From Dermatophilaceae bacterium Soc4.6 (GTDB taxonomy: Bacteria > Actinomycetota > Actinomycetes > Actinomycetales > Dermatophilaceae), in contig JAZGVH010000002.1 in the NCBI GenBank assembly GCA_039889245.1, forward strand, positions 1,612,001 through 1,676,000: a stretch of DNA of 64,000 bases. Direction: 5' to 3'. The notes beneath the pieces are model-generated. The model searched no databases and had not been told where the DNA came from. It saw nothing but the letters and a program-made list of their open reading frames with translations. Both the position numbers and the translations under genes were made by a program. Below are positions 15,414-24,146 of the stretch, in pieces. Position 1 is the stretch's first letter, and each line of letters opens with the position of its first letter.

Positions 15414-18400
15414 ATGTCGATCCACAAGCTCAGCGCGGGTAGCGGGTACGACTACCTGACCCGTCAGGTCGCGGCCCACGACGCGACCGACAAGGGCCAC
15501 ACCGGGCTCGCCTCCTACTACGCCGACAAGGGCGAGACCCCGGGCCGGTGGGTCGGGTCCGGGATGGCCGGCATCGACGGACTGGACGTCGGGGACGAGG
15601 TCACCGCGAACCAGATGGCCAACCTGTTCGGCGTCGGCTACCACCCCCTCGCGCAGGAACGTTGGGCCCAGCTCGAGGGGCCCGACGCCACCGACAGCGA
15701 GCTGCGGGCGGCGATGCGGCTCGGGGCGCCGTTCCGGATCTACCCCACCAACGCGACGCCGTTCCAGGTCGAGGTCGCCACCCGGATCGCCGCCCTCAGC
15801 ACGGCCGCAGGAGGGGAGGTCTCGCTGCAGGACCGGGCCCGGATCCGCACCGAGGTTGCGGTCGAGGTCTTCCGCGCCGCCCACGGGCGGGACCCTGCCG
15901 ACGCCCGGGAGGTCGCGGCGACGGTCGCGAAGCACACCCGTCCGCGGACGAACGCGGTCTCCGGGTACGACCTGACGTTCTCCCCCGTCAAGTCCGTCAG
16001 CACCCTGTGGGCGGTCGCCGACCCCGCGACCGCCGCGGCCATCGAACGGGCCCACCACGCCGCCGTGACCGACGCGTTGACGTTCCTCGAACGGCACGCC
16101 CTGTTCACCCGACTCGGGACGGACGGGGTGCGGCAGGTCGAGGTCCGCGGCCTCGTCGCGGCCGCGTTCACCCACCGCGACTCCCGCGCCGGCGACCCCG
16201 ATCTGCACACCCATGTCGCCGTCGCCAACAAGGTCCAAACCCTCGCCAGTCATCGCGGTGACGGCGCTGACGGCACCCCCGACGGTGGTGGACGGTGGCT
16301 GTCCATCGACGGGCGGATCCTGTTCCAGGCCGTCGTCACCGCGTCCGAGACCTACAACACCGCCCTCGAACGCCACCTCCACCACGACCTCGGCCTGCAC
16401 TTCGCCACCCGGACCGACCAATCCGACCAGCCCGCCCGGCCCGACCAGCGAGCCGGTCAGGACCGGCAGCACGGCGGGTACGACGGCTCCCGCAAGCGCC
16501 CCGTCCGGGAGGTCGTCGGCGTCGACGACCGCCTCAACCAGGCGTGGTCCTCACGGCGGACCGCGATCGTGGCCCGCCAGGGCGACCTCGCCCGTGCGTT
16601 CCAGCGAGACCACGGCCGACCACCGACTCCGATCGAGGCGATCCAGCTCGCGCAGCAGGCAACGCTGGAGACTCGCGACCGCAAGAAGCACCCCCGCAGC
16701 CTCACCCAGCAACGCACCACCTGGCGGGCGCAAGCGGCCCGGGTCCTCGGCAGCGAGCACGCTATCGAGCAGATGGTCCACACCGCCCTGCACCCGGGGC
16801 AATCCCCCACTGCAACAACCGGTGTGACGACCCGGCTCGACACCTCGTGGCTCGACACGACCGCGGCCGGTGTCGTCGCGGCCGTAGAGGCCCGCCGCAG
16901 CACCTGGCAGGTCTGGCACGTCCGGGCCGAAGCTCACCGCGCGCTGCGGTCCAGCCCCGACCTGACCCTCACCCCCGTGCAGGCCGAGCAGGTCGTCGAC
17001 CTGCTCGTCGACGCCGCACTCGAGCGCCATAGCGTCGCCCTGACCGCCCGCGACCACCCCGACAGTGATCGGGCCCGCGGCATCCGCGAACCCGATCCGC
17101 TGCGCCGGCGTGACGGTTCCAGCGTCTACACCGTCGCCGGAACCCAGCAGTACACCTCGACCCGGATCCTCGCGGCCGAGGCGCGGCTGCTGGCGACCGC
17201 CGGCCGCACCGACGGCCGGACCGCGACCACCGCTGATGTCGACCTGGCCCTCCTCGAAGCCGCCGCCCACGGCGTCACGCTCAACCCCGGACAGGCGGAC
17301 CTTGTCCGGCAGATGGCGACGTCTGGCGCTCGGCTCCAGCTCGCGATCGCCCCGGCTGGGTCGGGGAAGACCACCGCCCTGCACGCCTTGACATCAGCGT
17401 GGACCACGAGCGGCGGCAGCGTCGTTGGGCTCGCCCCCTCCGCCGCGGCCGCCGCCGTCCTGCACGACCACCTCCACCCCACGAGCGACAGAAGCGCGAC
17501 CGGCACCACGACCGACACCTTGGCCAAGCTGGTCTGGTCCATCCGCCAGCTTCACCCCGACCAGCACCCCACCACCCACACCCCGTCGTCACCGGGGGCA
17601 GGGCGGGTGCCGCAGTGGGTGCGCCGCATCAGGCCGGGCACCCTGGTGGTCATCGACGAGGCCGGGATGGCTGACACCCTCTCCCTCGACACCGCCGTCG
17701 CGTTCGTCACCGCCCGCGGCGGCAGTGTCCGGCTCATCGGTGACGACCAGCAACTCGCCGCGATCGGCGCCGGCGGGATCCTGCGCGACCTCGCCGCCAC
17801 CCACGGCGCGGTCCGCCTCGACGAGCTCCTCCGGTTCACCACCCCCGGGGAGGGCGCCGCGTCCCTCGCCCTCCGGGACGGGCGACCGGAGGCGCTCGGG
17901 TTCTACCTCGACCACCACCGCGTCCACGTCGGCGACCCCACCACCAGCCTGGACGACGTCCTGACCGCGTGGGCCGATGACCGCGCCCAGGGCCTCGACG
18001 CCCTGATGCTCGCGCCCACCCGCGACCTCGTCGCCGACCTCAACCACCGCGCCCGCACCCACCGCCTGGCACACGACCACCCCCGCAACCGCCACGAGTC
18101 GCCACTGTCGAAGGACCCCCAGGATCAGCTGCGGGAGGTCCACCTCGCGGACGGGAACACCGCCTCCATCGGGGACGTCGTCATCACCCGCACCAACGAC
18201 CGCCGCCTCCGGATCGGCGGGTCTGGCGCCAACAGCCGTGCCGGGAGGGGTGGTGGGGGTGACTGGGTCAAGAACGGTGACCGGTGGAGCATCCGCACCG
18301 TGCACGACCACGGAGCCCTGACGGTGGAGCACCGCCAGCACGGGCTGCTCGTCACCCTCCCAGCCGACTACGTGACCGCGTCGGTCGAGCTGGGCTACGC

Positions 18401-19856
18401 CACCACAATCAACGCCGCCCAGGGCGTCACCGCCGACACCGTCTACGGCCTGCTCACCGGCACCGAGTCGCGTCAGCAGCTGTACACGATGCTCACCCGC
18501 GGCCGTCACGCCAACCACGTCCACGTCCAAGTCACCGGCGACGGCGACCCCCACACCGCGATCCACCCCGACACCCTCACCCCGCGGACCGCGACCGACA
18601 TCCTCGAGACCGTCCTCGCCCGCGACGACACCCCGACCTCCGCGACCACCCTGCGACGGCAGCAGACCGACCCCGCCCACCTCCTCGGGCAGGCCGCCGC
18701 CCTCTACACCGACGCCATCCACGCCGCCGCCGAGCACCATTTCGGACCCACCCACCTGCCCGCCATCGAGCAGGCCGCGTCAGCGATCGGACGCGACGGG
18801 CTGGTCCACGACCCCCGCGACCACCGCGACGCACGGGACGCATCCGTCACATCCGCGGAGCTGACCGAGCAACCCGCCTGGCCCACCCTGCGCGCCCGGC
18901 TGCTCCTGCTCGCCGCGCACGACGTCGACCCCGTGACGATGCTGCGGATCGTCGCTGCCCGGGCACCGCTGGCAGACGCTCACGACCCCGCCGCTGTCAT
19001 CGCCTGGCGCCTCGACGACCCCGATCCCCACTACGACCCCGCCCTCAACGGGGTCGGCCCCCCACCGCAACCACTGCCCTGGCTCCCGCGCATCCCGCCC
19101 ACCCTCGCCGCCCACCCCGAATGGGGTCCCTACCTCACCCGCCGCGCGAACCTCGTCCGCGACCTCACCACCGAGGTCCACACCATCGCCAGCACCGCCA
19201 GTCCCCCCGGTACCGGGGAGGTCCCCGTGTGGGGGCGACCCGGCGGGACTGCTCTCGACCCATCGTTGGCTGGGGACCTCGCCGTATGGCGGGCCGCCAC
19301 CGCCGTCGGACCCGACGACCACCGCCCCACCCGACCCGCGCAACGAGCCCAGACGGCTGCCCGTTGGCAGCGCCACCTCGACGCCCGCGTCACCACCGCC
19401 CAGCTCCACGACCGCACCACCAGCGACGGGCGACCCGTCACCCCGAGCGCCCGGGAGTGGGCCGCCGTCCTGTCCCACCTCCACCCCGTCCCGCCGACCG
19501 CCAGCGCTGTGCACGTCACCGCCCAGCTCGCCGAGCACCTGGTCGCCCTGGCCGCCGCCGGCCTCGACCCCGCCACCCACCTCACCCGGGCCCTGGCCAC
19601 CGGTCCGCTACCAGACGACCACCCCGTCGCCGCCCTGTGGTGGCGCATCCACACCCAGCTGACCCCAGCCGAACAGACCCTCATCACGCTGCCCCCTCAC
19701 GAAGGATGGCCCCGCAAGGTCTACGGGGAACCCGAACCCAGCCGTCCCCGCCCACCGACCGCGGATACCGGCCGCGCGCGGCTGAGGGCCGCCGCCCACG
19801 AACGACACCAACCACCCAGCAGCTTCGGAGACAGGCCACTGAGCCCCAGCCGCTGA
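15414..19856 (+). CDS. traA: MobF-type relaxase/helicase (TraA-like)
   Basis: A 1480-aa conjugative relaxase. The TrwC-type domain is at the N-terminus: tyrosines at 12 and 14 in SAGSGYDYL can attack the nick, DLTFSPVKSVS precedes the metal site, and His254, His265 and His267 (LHTH) form the three-histidine cluster. A RecD2-like helicase follows, with Walker A APAGSGKTT at residues 646-654, VIDEAGM as Walker B, GDDQQLAAIGAGG, and the C-terminal motif GYATTINAAQGVTAD. It would nick oriT, stay attached to the strand and unwind it. ATG 15414 follows AGGGGG; GTG 15408 is an alternative. No coupling-protein gene is near. Confidence 0.9.
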   Translation: MSIHKLSAGSGYDYLTRQVAAHDATDKGHTGLASYYADKGETPGRWVGSGMAGIDGLDVGDEVTANQMANLFGVGYHPLAQERWAQLEGPDATDSELRAAMRLGAPFRIYPTNATPFQVEVATRIAALSTAAGGEVSLQDRARIRTEVAVEVFRAAHGRDPADAREVAATVAKHTRPRTNAVSGYDLTFSPVKSVSTLWAVADPATAAAIERAHHAAVTDALTFLERHALFTRLGTDGVRQVEVRGLVAAAFTHRDSRAGDPDLHTHVAVANKVQTLASHRGDGADGTPDGGGRWLSIDGRILFQAVVTASETYNTALERHLHHDLGLHFATRTDQSDQPARPDQRAGQDRQHGGYDGSRKRPVREVVGVDDRLNQAWSSRRTAIVARQGDLARAFQRDHGRPPTPIEAIQLAQQATLETRDRKKHPRSLTQQRTTWRAQAARVLGSEHAIEQMVHTALHPGQSPTATTGVTTRLDTSWLDTTAAGVVAAVEARRSTWQVWHVRAEAHRALRSSPDLTLTPVQAEQVVDLLVDAALERHSVALTARDHPDSDRARGIREPDPLRRRDGSSVYTVAGTQQYTSTRILAAEARLLATAGRTDGRTATTADVDLALLEAAAHGVTLNPGQADLVRQMATSGARLQLAIAPAGSGKTTALHALTSAWTTSGGSVVGLAPSAAAAAVLHDHLHPTSDRSATGTTTDTLAKLVWSIRQLHPDQHPTTHTPSSPGAGRVPQWVRRIRPGTLVVIDEAGMADTLSLDTAVAFVTARGGSVRLIGDDQQLAAIGAGGILRDLAATHGAVRLDELLRFTTPGEGAASLALRDGRPEALGFYLDHHRVHVGDPTTSLDDVLTAWADDRAQGLDALMLAPTRDLVADLNHRARTHRLAHDHPRNRHESPLSKDPQDQLREVHLADGNTASIGDVVITRTNDRRLRIGGSGANSRAGRGGGGDWVKNGDRWSIRTVHDHGALTVEHRQHGLLVTLPADYVTASVELGYATTINAAQGVTADTVYGLLTGTESRQQLYTMLTRGRHANHVHVQVTGDGDPHTAIHPDTLTPRTATDILETVLARDDTPTSATTLRRQQTDPAHLLGQAAALYTDAIHAAAEHHFGPTHLPAIEQAASAIGRDGLVHDPRDHRDARDASVTSAELTEQPAWPTLRARLLLLAAHDVDPVTMLRIVAARAPLADAHDPAAVIAWRLDDPDPHYDPALNGVGPPPQPLPWLPRIPPTLAAHPEWGPYLTRRANLVRDLTTEVHTIASTASPPGTGEVPVWGRPGGTALDPSLAGDLAVWRAATAVGPDDHRPTRPAQRAQTAARWQRHLDARVTTAQLHDRTTSDGRPVTPSAREWAAVLSHLHPVPPTASAVHVTAQLAEHLVALAAAGLDPATHLTRALATGPLPDDHPVAALWWRIHTQLTPAEQTLITLPPHEGWPRKVYGEPEPSRPRPPTADTGRARLRAAAHERHQPPSSFGDRPLSPSR

Positions 19857-20619
19857 GCTCGTCCGCAGCCCCTCCATGGACCGTCGAGAACGCCTCTCCA
19901 CCGCGTCAGCACGATCCCAAGAGATGCTGCACACCGCCCACTGTGGGGCAGTGTCACTCTGGCTCTAGCTCGCTGCGAGCAACCACGGGAACTTCCGTTC
20001 GATCAGTGGGAGCGTCCTCAGGTCTTCAACTGCAGCTGTACGGTGACAGACGCGAGCCGGGGTGGAGGCGGACGCCGGGGCGGGGATGTGAGGTCTGCCC
20101 TTAAACCAGTCAACGGGCGCAGTGGGCGGGCAGGTCAGGCATGCGATGCGTCGTGTACGACGATGGCGACCTAACCACGGTCACGTCGAGCTTGACGAGT
20201 AGTTATGAGACGTGCGCCTTCACGGTCGCTTAGCTTCTGAACAGGGACGCGACAGCTTCAGCACGGAGGAGCCGGTACCGACGGCGGCGGCGACCTCACG
20301 TGCGCGATCGGTCTGGTCGGCCAGCCGCTCCGCGGCCACCCGGTGCCGTTCGGTGGTTTCCGTGGTTCCGAAGTAGGGGAGCAGGGTGCGGGTCACGAAC
20401 GGGGGGAGGCGATGGAGTCGCTGGCTGCGACCAACCGGACGGCGCTGATGTTATTGGCCGGTGGGGTGTCCTTTACGAATAAGCCGGACACCCAGCGCGT
20501 AGGGCCGCGACGACCTGTCGGCCCCGCCACCGGGTGGCTGGATGGTCAGATCCAGATGTGTGCTGCTGGCCTTGATACGGGCTGGGGCGATGGTTGAGCA
20601 ACGGATGGTGATCCGGGGG
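19857..20619. other. 763 bp between relaxase and ABC exporter, no confirmed gene
   Basis: A possible 58-aa minus-strand frame (20396 down to 20220) reads VTRTLLPYFGTTETTER... with a helical charged middle, but it has no recognised family and may be a remnant. A 14-bp palindrome CGTCGTGTACGACG lies at 20149-20162. Otherwise nothing is recognised. Confidence 0.4.
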
Positions 20620-21429
20620 CTACTTGACCTCGGTCCTGAGGACGAGCCTGAGCCCGACGGTCAGAGGGACGACCACCCAGATGATGGCGCTGACCCCCAG
20701 ATGGGCCCATTGCTGGCTGGTCAGGGTGCCGTCGATCAATGTCCCGCCGGCGTACTTGAAGTCGATCCAGGGTTGTAGGTCGCGGAACCAGTCCTGTGAG
20801 GTGGCCAGGACGGTCGACAGGGTCGGCAGTACGAAGGAGTAGATGAAGTAGCCCACCAGTGCACCGGCCGAGCTTCGGATCACCACGCCGAGCATGAAGC
20901 CGACCATGAGAGCGAGGACGTTGGCCAGGAGGAGCGTGAGCATGTGGGTTGCTGTCAGGTCCCACACGGGTTGGACGCCGGCGATCGTTGCTCCGAGAAA
21001 GTTCCCGAGGGCCCCGGCCGCGAAGGCGAGGGGGATGGTGGCGGCGGCGACACCCACACAGGCGATGGCCTTCGCGGTGATGATCCGGGCGCGGTGCGGC
21101 ACGAGGGTGAAGGTGGTCAGCCCGCTGCGTTGGCTCCATTCGCTGGTCACGGACAGGATCGCGATGATGGGCAGGATCACGGTCATCGTGAAGCTGATCG
21201 CGACGGCAAAGGAGGTGTAGACGAGGCCGTCCGTGGAGGCGAAAGCGATCACCGCCGCGCTGGTGAGGACTGCGAGGATGCCGATGCTGGCCAGCAACCA
21301 GAACCCGGACCGGGTGTCGAACATCTTGCGCAGCTCGGTGCTGGTGATGCGGCTGAGTGGGATCCGCCCGTGAGTCCCCTGCGCACCCGTCATCGTTCGG
21401 GGCGTGGTCGCGGTCTTCAGGGTCGTCAT
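20620..21429 (-). CDS. ABC-2 type exporter permease
   Basis: A 269-aa membrane protein with six predicted segments (for example FWLLASIGILAVLTSAAVI, TMTVILPIIAILSV, AIIWVVVPLTVGLRLVL). The N-terminal LRKMFDTRSGFWLL is the cytoplasmic coupling region typical of ABC-2 permeases. It pairs with the ATPase whose stop overlaps its ATG (ATGA). The likely job is export of a drug, lipid or peptide; the substrate is unknown. Confidence 0.85.
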   Translation of the reverse strand: MTTLKTATTPRTMTGAQGTHGRIPLSRITSTELRKMFDTRSGFWLLASIGILAVLTSAAVIAFASTDGLVYTSFAVAISFTMTVILPIIAILSVTSEWSQRSGLTTFTLVPHRARIITAKAIACVGVAAATIPLAFAAGALGNFLGATIAGVQPVWDLTATHMLTLLLANVLALMVGFMLGVVIRSSAGALVGYFIYSFVLPTLSTVLATSQDWFRDLQPWIDFKYAGGTLIDGTLTSQQWAHLGVSAIIWVVVPLTVGLRLVLRTEVK

Positions 21430-22349
21430 GTACCTGCTCCTTGGAGGTGGCTGCGGCTGATGCTGTCTCGTTGGGTTTCGGCGGTCAGGGCGAGGAACAT
21501 TTCCTCGAGTCCGGCTCCGTCGGCGGGGCGCAGCTCGAGGAGCGGTATGCCGGCGGCGAAGGCGATGCCACCGACCTGTGCCGGCTCGGCGTCGGCGAGC
21601 AGCCCGTCGGCCCCCACGGGGGTTGAGGTGACTCCGGCGTTCAACAGTGCCCGGGCGACGCCATGGCGGTCGAGGGCGCGCAGCGTGGAGCCAGCGGATC
21701 GCAGGAGGTCGTCCTTGGCGCCCTGGGCCACGATGCGGCCGTTGCCGATCATCACGAGGTCGTCGGCGATGACCTCGATCTCGTGGAGCAGGTGCGAGGA
21801 GAGTAGAACTGTGCCTCCTCGATCGGCGTAGTCGCGCAGCAGACCGCGCATCCAGCGGATCCCGGCGGGGTCCAGGCCGTTGGCGGGCTCATCCAGGATC
21901 AGGATTCGGGGTTCGCCAATCAGAGCGGTCGCGATGCCGAGGCGTTGCCGCATGCCCAAGGAGTAGTCGCGGACCCGCCGTGACGCCTCTTGAGGAGACA
22001 GGCTGACGACGTCGAGCATCACCTCAACCCGGTTGCGCGGGAGCCCCATGAACCGTTGGGCGATGGTTAGTATTTCTCGGCCGGTGCGGCCGGTGTGCTG
22101 GGCGGAGGCGTCTAGAAGGACGCCGACCTCGAGGCCCGGGTTTGGTAGGTCGACGTAGTTGACCCCCGAGACGGTGGCGTTGCCCGACGTTGCTCTGGTG
22201 AGTCCGACAAGGATCCGCATGGTGGTGGATTTCCCGGCTCCGTTGGGGCCGAGGAACCCGGTCACCCGGCCGGGAAGGGCGGTGAAACTGACGTCGTCGA
22301 CCGCGGTGAAGCCGCCGTACGTCCTGGTGAGTGATTCAATGGTGATCAT
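21426..22349 (-). CDS. ABC transporter ATP-binding protein
   Basis: A 307-aa CcmA/DrrA-like ATPase: Walker A GPNGAGKST, signature YSLGMRQRLGIA, Walker B ILILDEPANGLDP, and switch His in LLSSHLLHE. The C-terminal extension ends in FLALTAE, usual for exporters with a separate ABC-2 permease. I chose ATG 22349, nine bases after GAGGA; a longer frame has no site. It is coupled to the permease. Confidence 0.9.
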   Translation of the reverse strand: MITIESLTRTYGGFTAVDDVSFTALPGRVTGFLGPNGAGKSTTMRILVGLTRATSGNATVSGVNYVDLPNPGLEVGVLLDASAQHTGRTGREILTIAQRFMGLPRNRVEVMLDVVSLSPQEASRRVRDYSLGMRQRLGIATALIGEPRILILDEPANGLDPAGIRWMRGLLRDYADRGGTVLLSSHLLHEIEVIADDLVMIGNGRIVAQGAKDDLLRSAGSTLRALDRHGVARALLNAGVTSTPVGADGLLADAEPAQVGGIAFAAGIPLLELRPADGAGLEEMFLALTAETQRDSISRSHLQGAGT

Positions 22350-22421
22350 GGGCTGGGTCCTCGGAGATGGGGTGGCTGTACGGGGGTCGACCATGGGCTG
22401 GGGGGTCTGAGGTGAGGGCTG

Positions 22422-22655
22422 TCAGGTGTCGGCGTCGACGGCCTTCACGGAGATGAGGGTGACGCCGAGGTCGCGTACCTTGGCGAGCAGGCCGTGGAGC
22501 TCGGCCTGGTCGGTCACGGGGCCGCGCAGGATGGTGATGCCGTCGTCATGGGTCAACGTCAGGCCGCCGAACCAGGACGCCCAGTGCTTGTCGAGGTGGC
22601 CGTCGATGCGCACCTCGTAGTCGCCGGGTGGGTGTGATGCGCATCGCGTGTTCAT
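22422..22655 (-). CDS. small conserved actinobacterial protein of unknown function
   Basis: A 77-aa soluble protein with YEVRIDGHLDKHWASWFGGL, TILRGPVTDQAELHGLL and VRDLGVTLISV. I recognise this pattern from small proteins next to membrane proteins or sensors in actinobacteria; no function is known to me. The ATG overlaps the stop of the DUF2306 gene (ATGA), so it is made from the same operon. Confidence 0.7.
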   Translation of the reverse strand: MNTRCASHPPGDYEVRIDGHLDKHWASWFGGLTLTHDDGITILRGPVTDQAELHGLLAKVRDLGVTLISVKAVDADT

Positions 22656-23317
22656 GGCGACCCGGCCAGGGCTGTGCGGGTCGGCGTGCTGCGTGTCTGC
22701 CGTCCGGTGGGGCGGCGAATGATGATCTCGGCGACGGCGAGGTTGATGACCCAGCCGGCGCCCATCAATAAGTCGTGGCGGACGACACCGACACCGAGCA
22801 GGGCTTCGCCGAACCCGACGGTGAAGGCTTGGGTGCCGGCGCCGAGTCCGAGGGCGTAGGCGCGGGTCATCCAGGCATGGTGCCGGGCGATGTTTCCACG
22901 ACGGATCGCGGCGAGCCCGAGGACGATGGCGGCGGCCATGCCGGCGGCGAACAGGAGCCGGAACACGTACAGGAGGTCACCGGTGCCATCCTTGCGCGGG
23001 TAGGCCAGTGTCAGCCACAGCGCTGACCCGGCGACCCCGATGCCGAGTGCGACCAGGACCCGCCCCGCTCGACGGTGCCGCCCGGGGTGGCGACGGCGGA
23101 TGCCGGCGGAGAACTGGAACGCGCCGAGTAGGGCGTAGCCGATGGCCGACACGACGTGGACGACGACCGGGACCGGAGCGGCGGCGAAGCGCGCGTCGGT
23201 GGGGATGAGGTCTGGTCCGCCCAGGACCTCGACGAGCCGGGCGGTGCCGGCCACGACGGGCACCGTGGCCAGGGCGATCAGGCCGGCGGGGACCCAGCGG
23301 CTCGTCGACCGGGTCAT
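22652..23317 (-). CDS. DUF2306-type membrane protein
   Basis: A 221-aa protein with about six membrane segments; the segment VVHVVSAIGYALLGAFQFS, the charged loop RRRHPGRHRRAGR and the RHHAWMTRAYAL histidine motif are typical of DUF2306. Function is unknown. Both ends are coupled: its ATG overlaps the upstream stop and its stop overlaps the next ATG. Confidence 0.75.
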   Translation of the reverse strand: MTRSTSRWVPAGLIALATVPVVAGTARLVEVLGGPDLIPTDARFAAAPVPVVVHVVSAIGYALLGAFQFSAGIRRRHPGRHRRAGRVLVALGIGVAGSALWLTLAYPRKDGTGDLLYVFRLLFAAGMAAAIVLGLAAIRRGNIARHHAWMTRAYALGLGAGTQAFTVGFGEALLGVGVVRHDLLMGAGWVINLAVAEIIIRRPTGRQTRSTPTRTALAGSP

Positions 23318-23997
23318 GGGGCGCCGGTCGCGGTCAGGACCGGGGTGCCGATGGCCGTGGGGTGGGTCCGGGGGCGCAGGGTCTCCCACAGCGAGTAACC
23401 GAGGGCGATCATGGCGATGCCGTTGGGGACGGCCAGCAGCCGAAACCAGGGGTCGGGCAGCAAGGAGAGCCCGGCGGCTGCGAGGCCACCGATGGCCAGG
23501 AGCACGGCGGCCCAGCGCGTCAGGACCCGGGCGCGGTACAGCGCGATACCGAAGAGCAGCGCACCACCGATGTACAGGCCGCCGTCGAGCAGGAGCGCGG
23601 TTCCCAGCAGGCCGATGTCACCGGACGCGTGGCCGCCGGAAGCGGCGGCGAGGACGTCCTTGACGAACGATGGGCTGGTGGTATCGATGGAGGGGAGCAC
23701 GGAGGCGGCAACGAAGGAGGTGGCGAAGATGAGGAGGTAGTTGGCCGCGAACATCAGGTACCCGACGAGGCCTAGCACGCCCATCCTCTTGATCTGGTGC
23801 AGGTAAATGCCGGTGATGCCGACGAGGGCCAAGGCGGCCATCAGCACCTTGAGCGAGCTGCGCACCACCCACTCGGTGGCGTTTACCCCGGCGACGTCCA
23901 GCTGCGGATGAGCGAGCTGTACGCCGATGAAGACGGCGCCGGCGGCGACGGCCGCGAGGCCGGCTGCCCGGGTCAGCGCGGCGGGTGTGAGAGTCAT
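23314..23997 (-). CDS. multi-pass membrane protein, first gene of the exporter operon
   Basis: A 227-aa hydrophobic protein with about six segments (AAGLAAVAAGAVFIGVQLA at the N-terminus, WAAVLLAIGGLAAAGLSLL near the end). No family motif is recognised. ATG 23997 follows AGGAG; the GTG two codons upstream is less likely. It heads the five-gene operon that ends with the ABC permease. Confidence 0.7.
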   Translation of the reverse strand: MTLTPAALTRAAGLAAVAAGAVFIGVQLAHPQLDVAGVNATEWVVRSSLKVLMAALALVGITGIYLHQIKRMGVLGLVGYLMFAANYLLIFATSFVAASVLPSIDTTSPSFVKDVLAAASGGHASGDIGLLGTALLLDGGLYIGGALLFGIALYRARVLTRWAAVLLAIGGLAAAGLSLLPDPWFRLLAVPNGIAMIALGYSLWETLRPRTHPTAIGTPVLTATGAP

Positions 23998-24064
23998 GTC
24001 CACTCCTGTCGTGGTTGGTCCGCGACGAGCGTCGCGGGGACAACCGGAAAACTAGGAGCCGAGA

Positions 24065-24083
24065 GGGTGACCCGGCGTCACCC
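24065..24083. promoter_or_regulatory. operator palindrome upstream of the exporter operon
   Basis: GGGTGAC - CCGGC - GTCACCC is a perfect 7-bp inverted repeat between the MalT-like regulator gene and the exporter operon. Two GGTGAT half-like sequences follow within 25 bp. On the minus strand a possible -10 (TAGTTT) lies close downstream. It may be the activator's site; the pairing is inferred from position. Confidence 0.55.
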
Positions 24084-24146
24084 GATGAGGTGATTGACGG
24101 GGTGATCGTGGGTCGTCGGTCGGAATCGAGGGCGGCGTAGCGTGAT

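Noticed and set aside
20149-20162. CGTCGTGTACGACG palindrome as an operator
   Set aside because: Short, no promoter or gene start nearby; kept only as a note in the gap entry.
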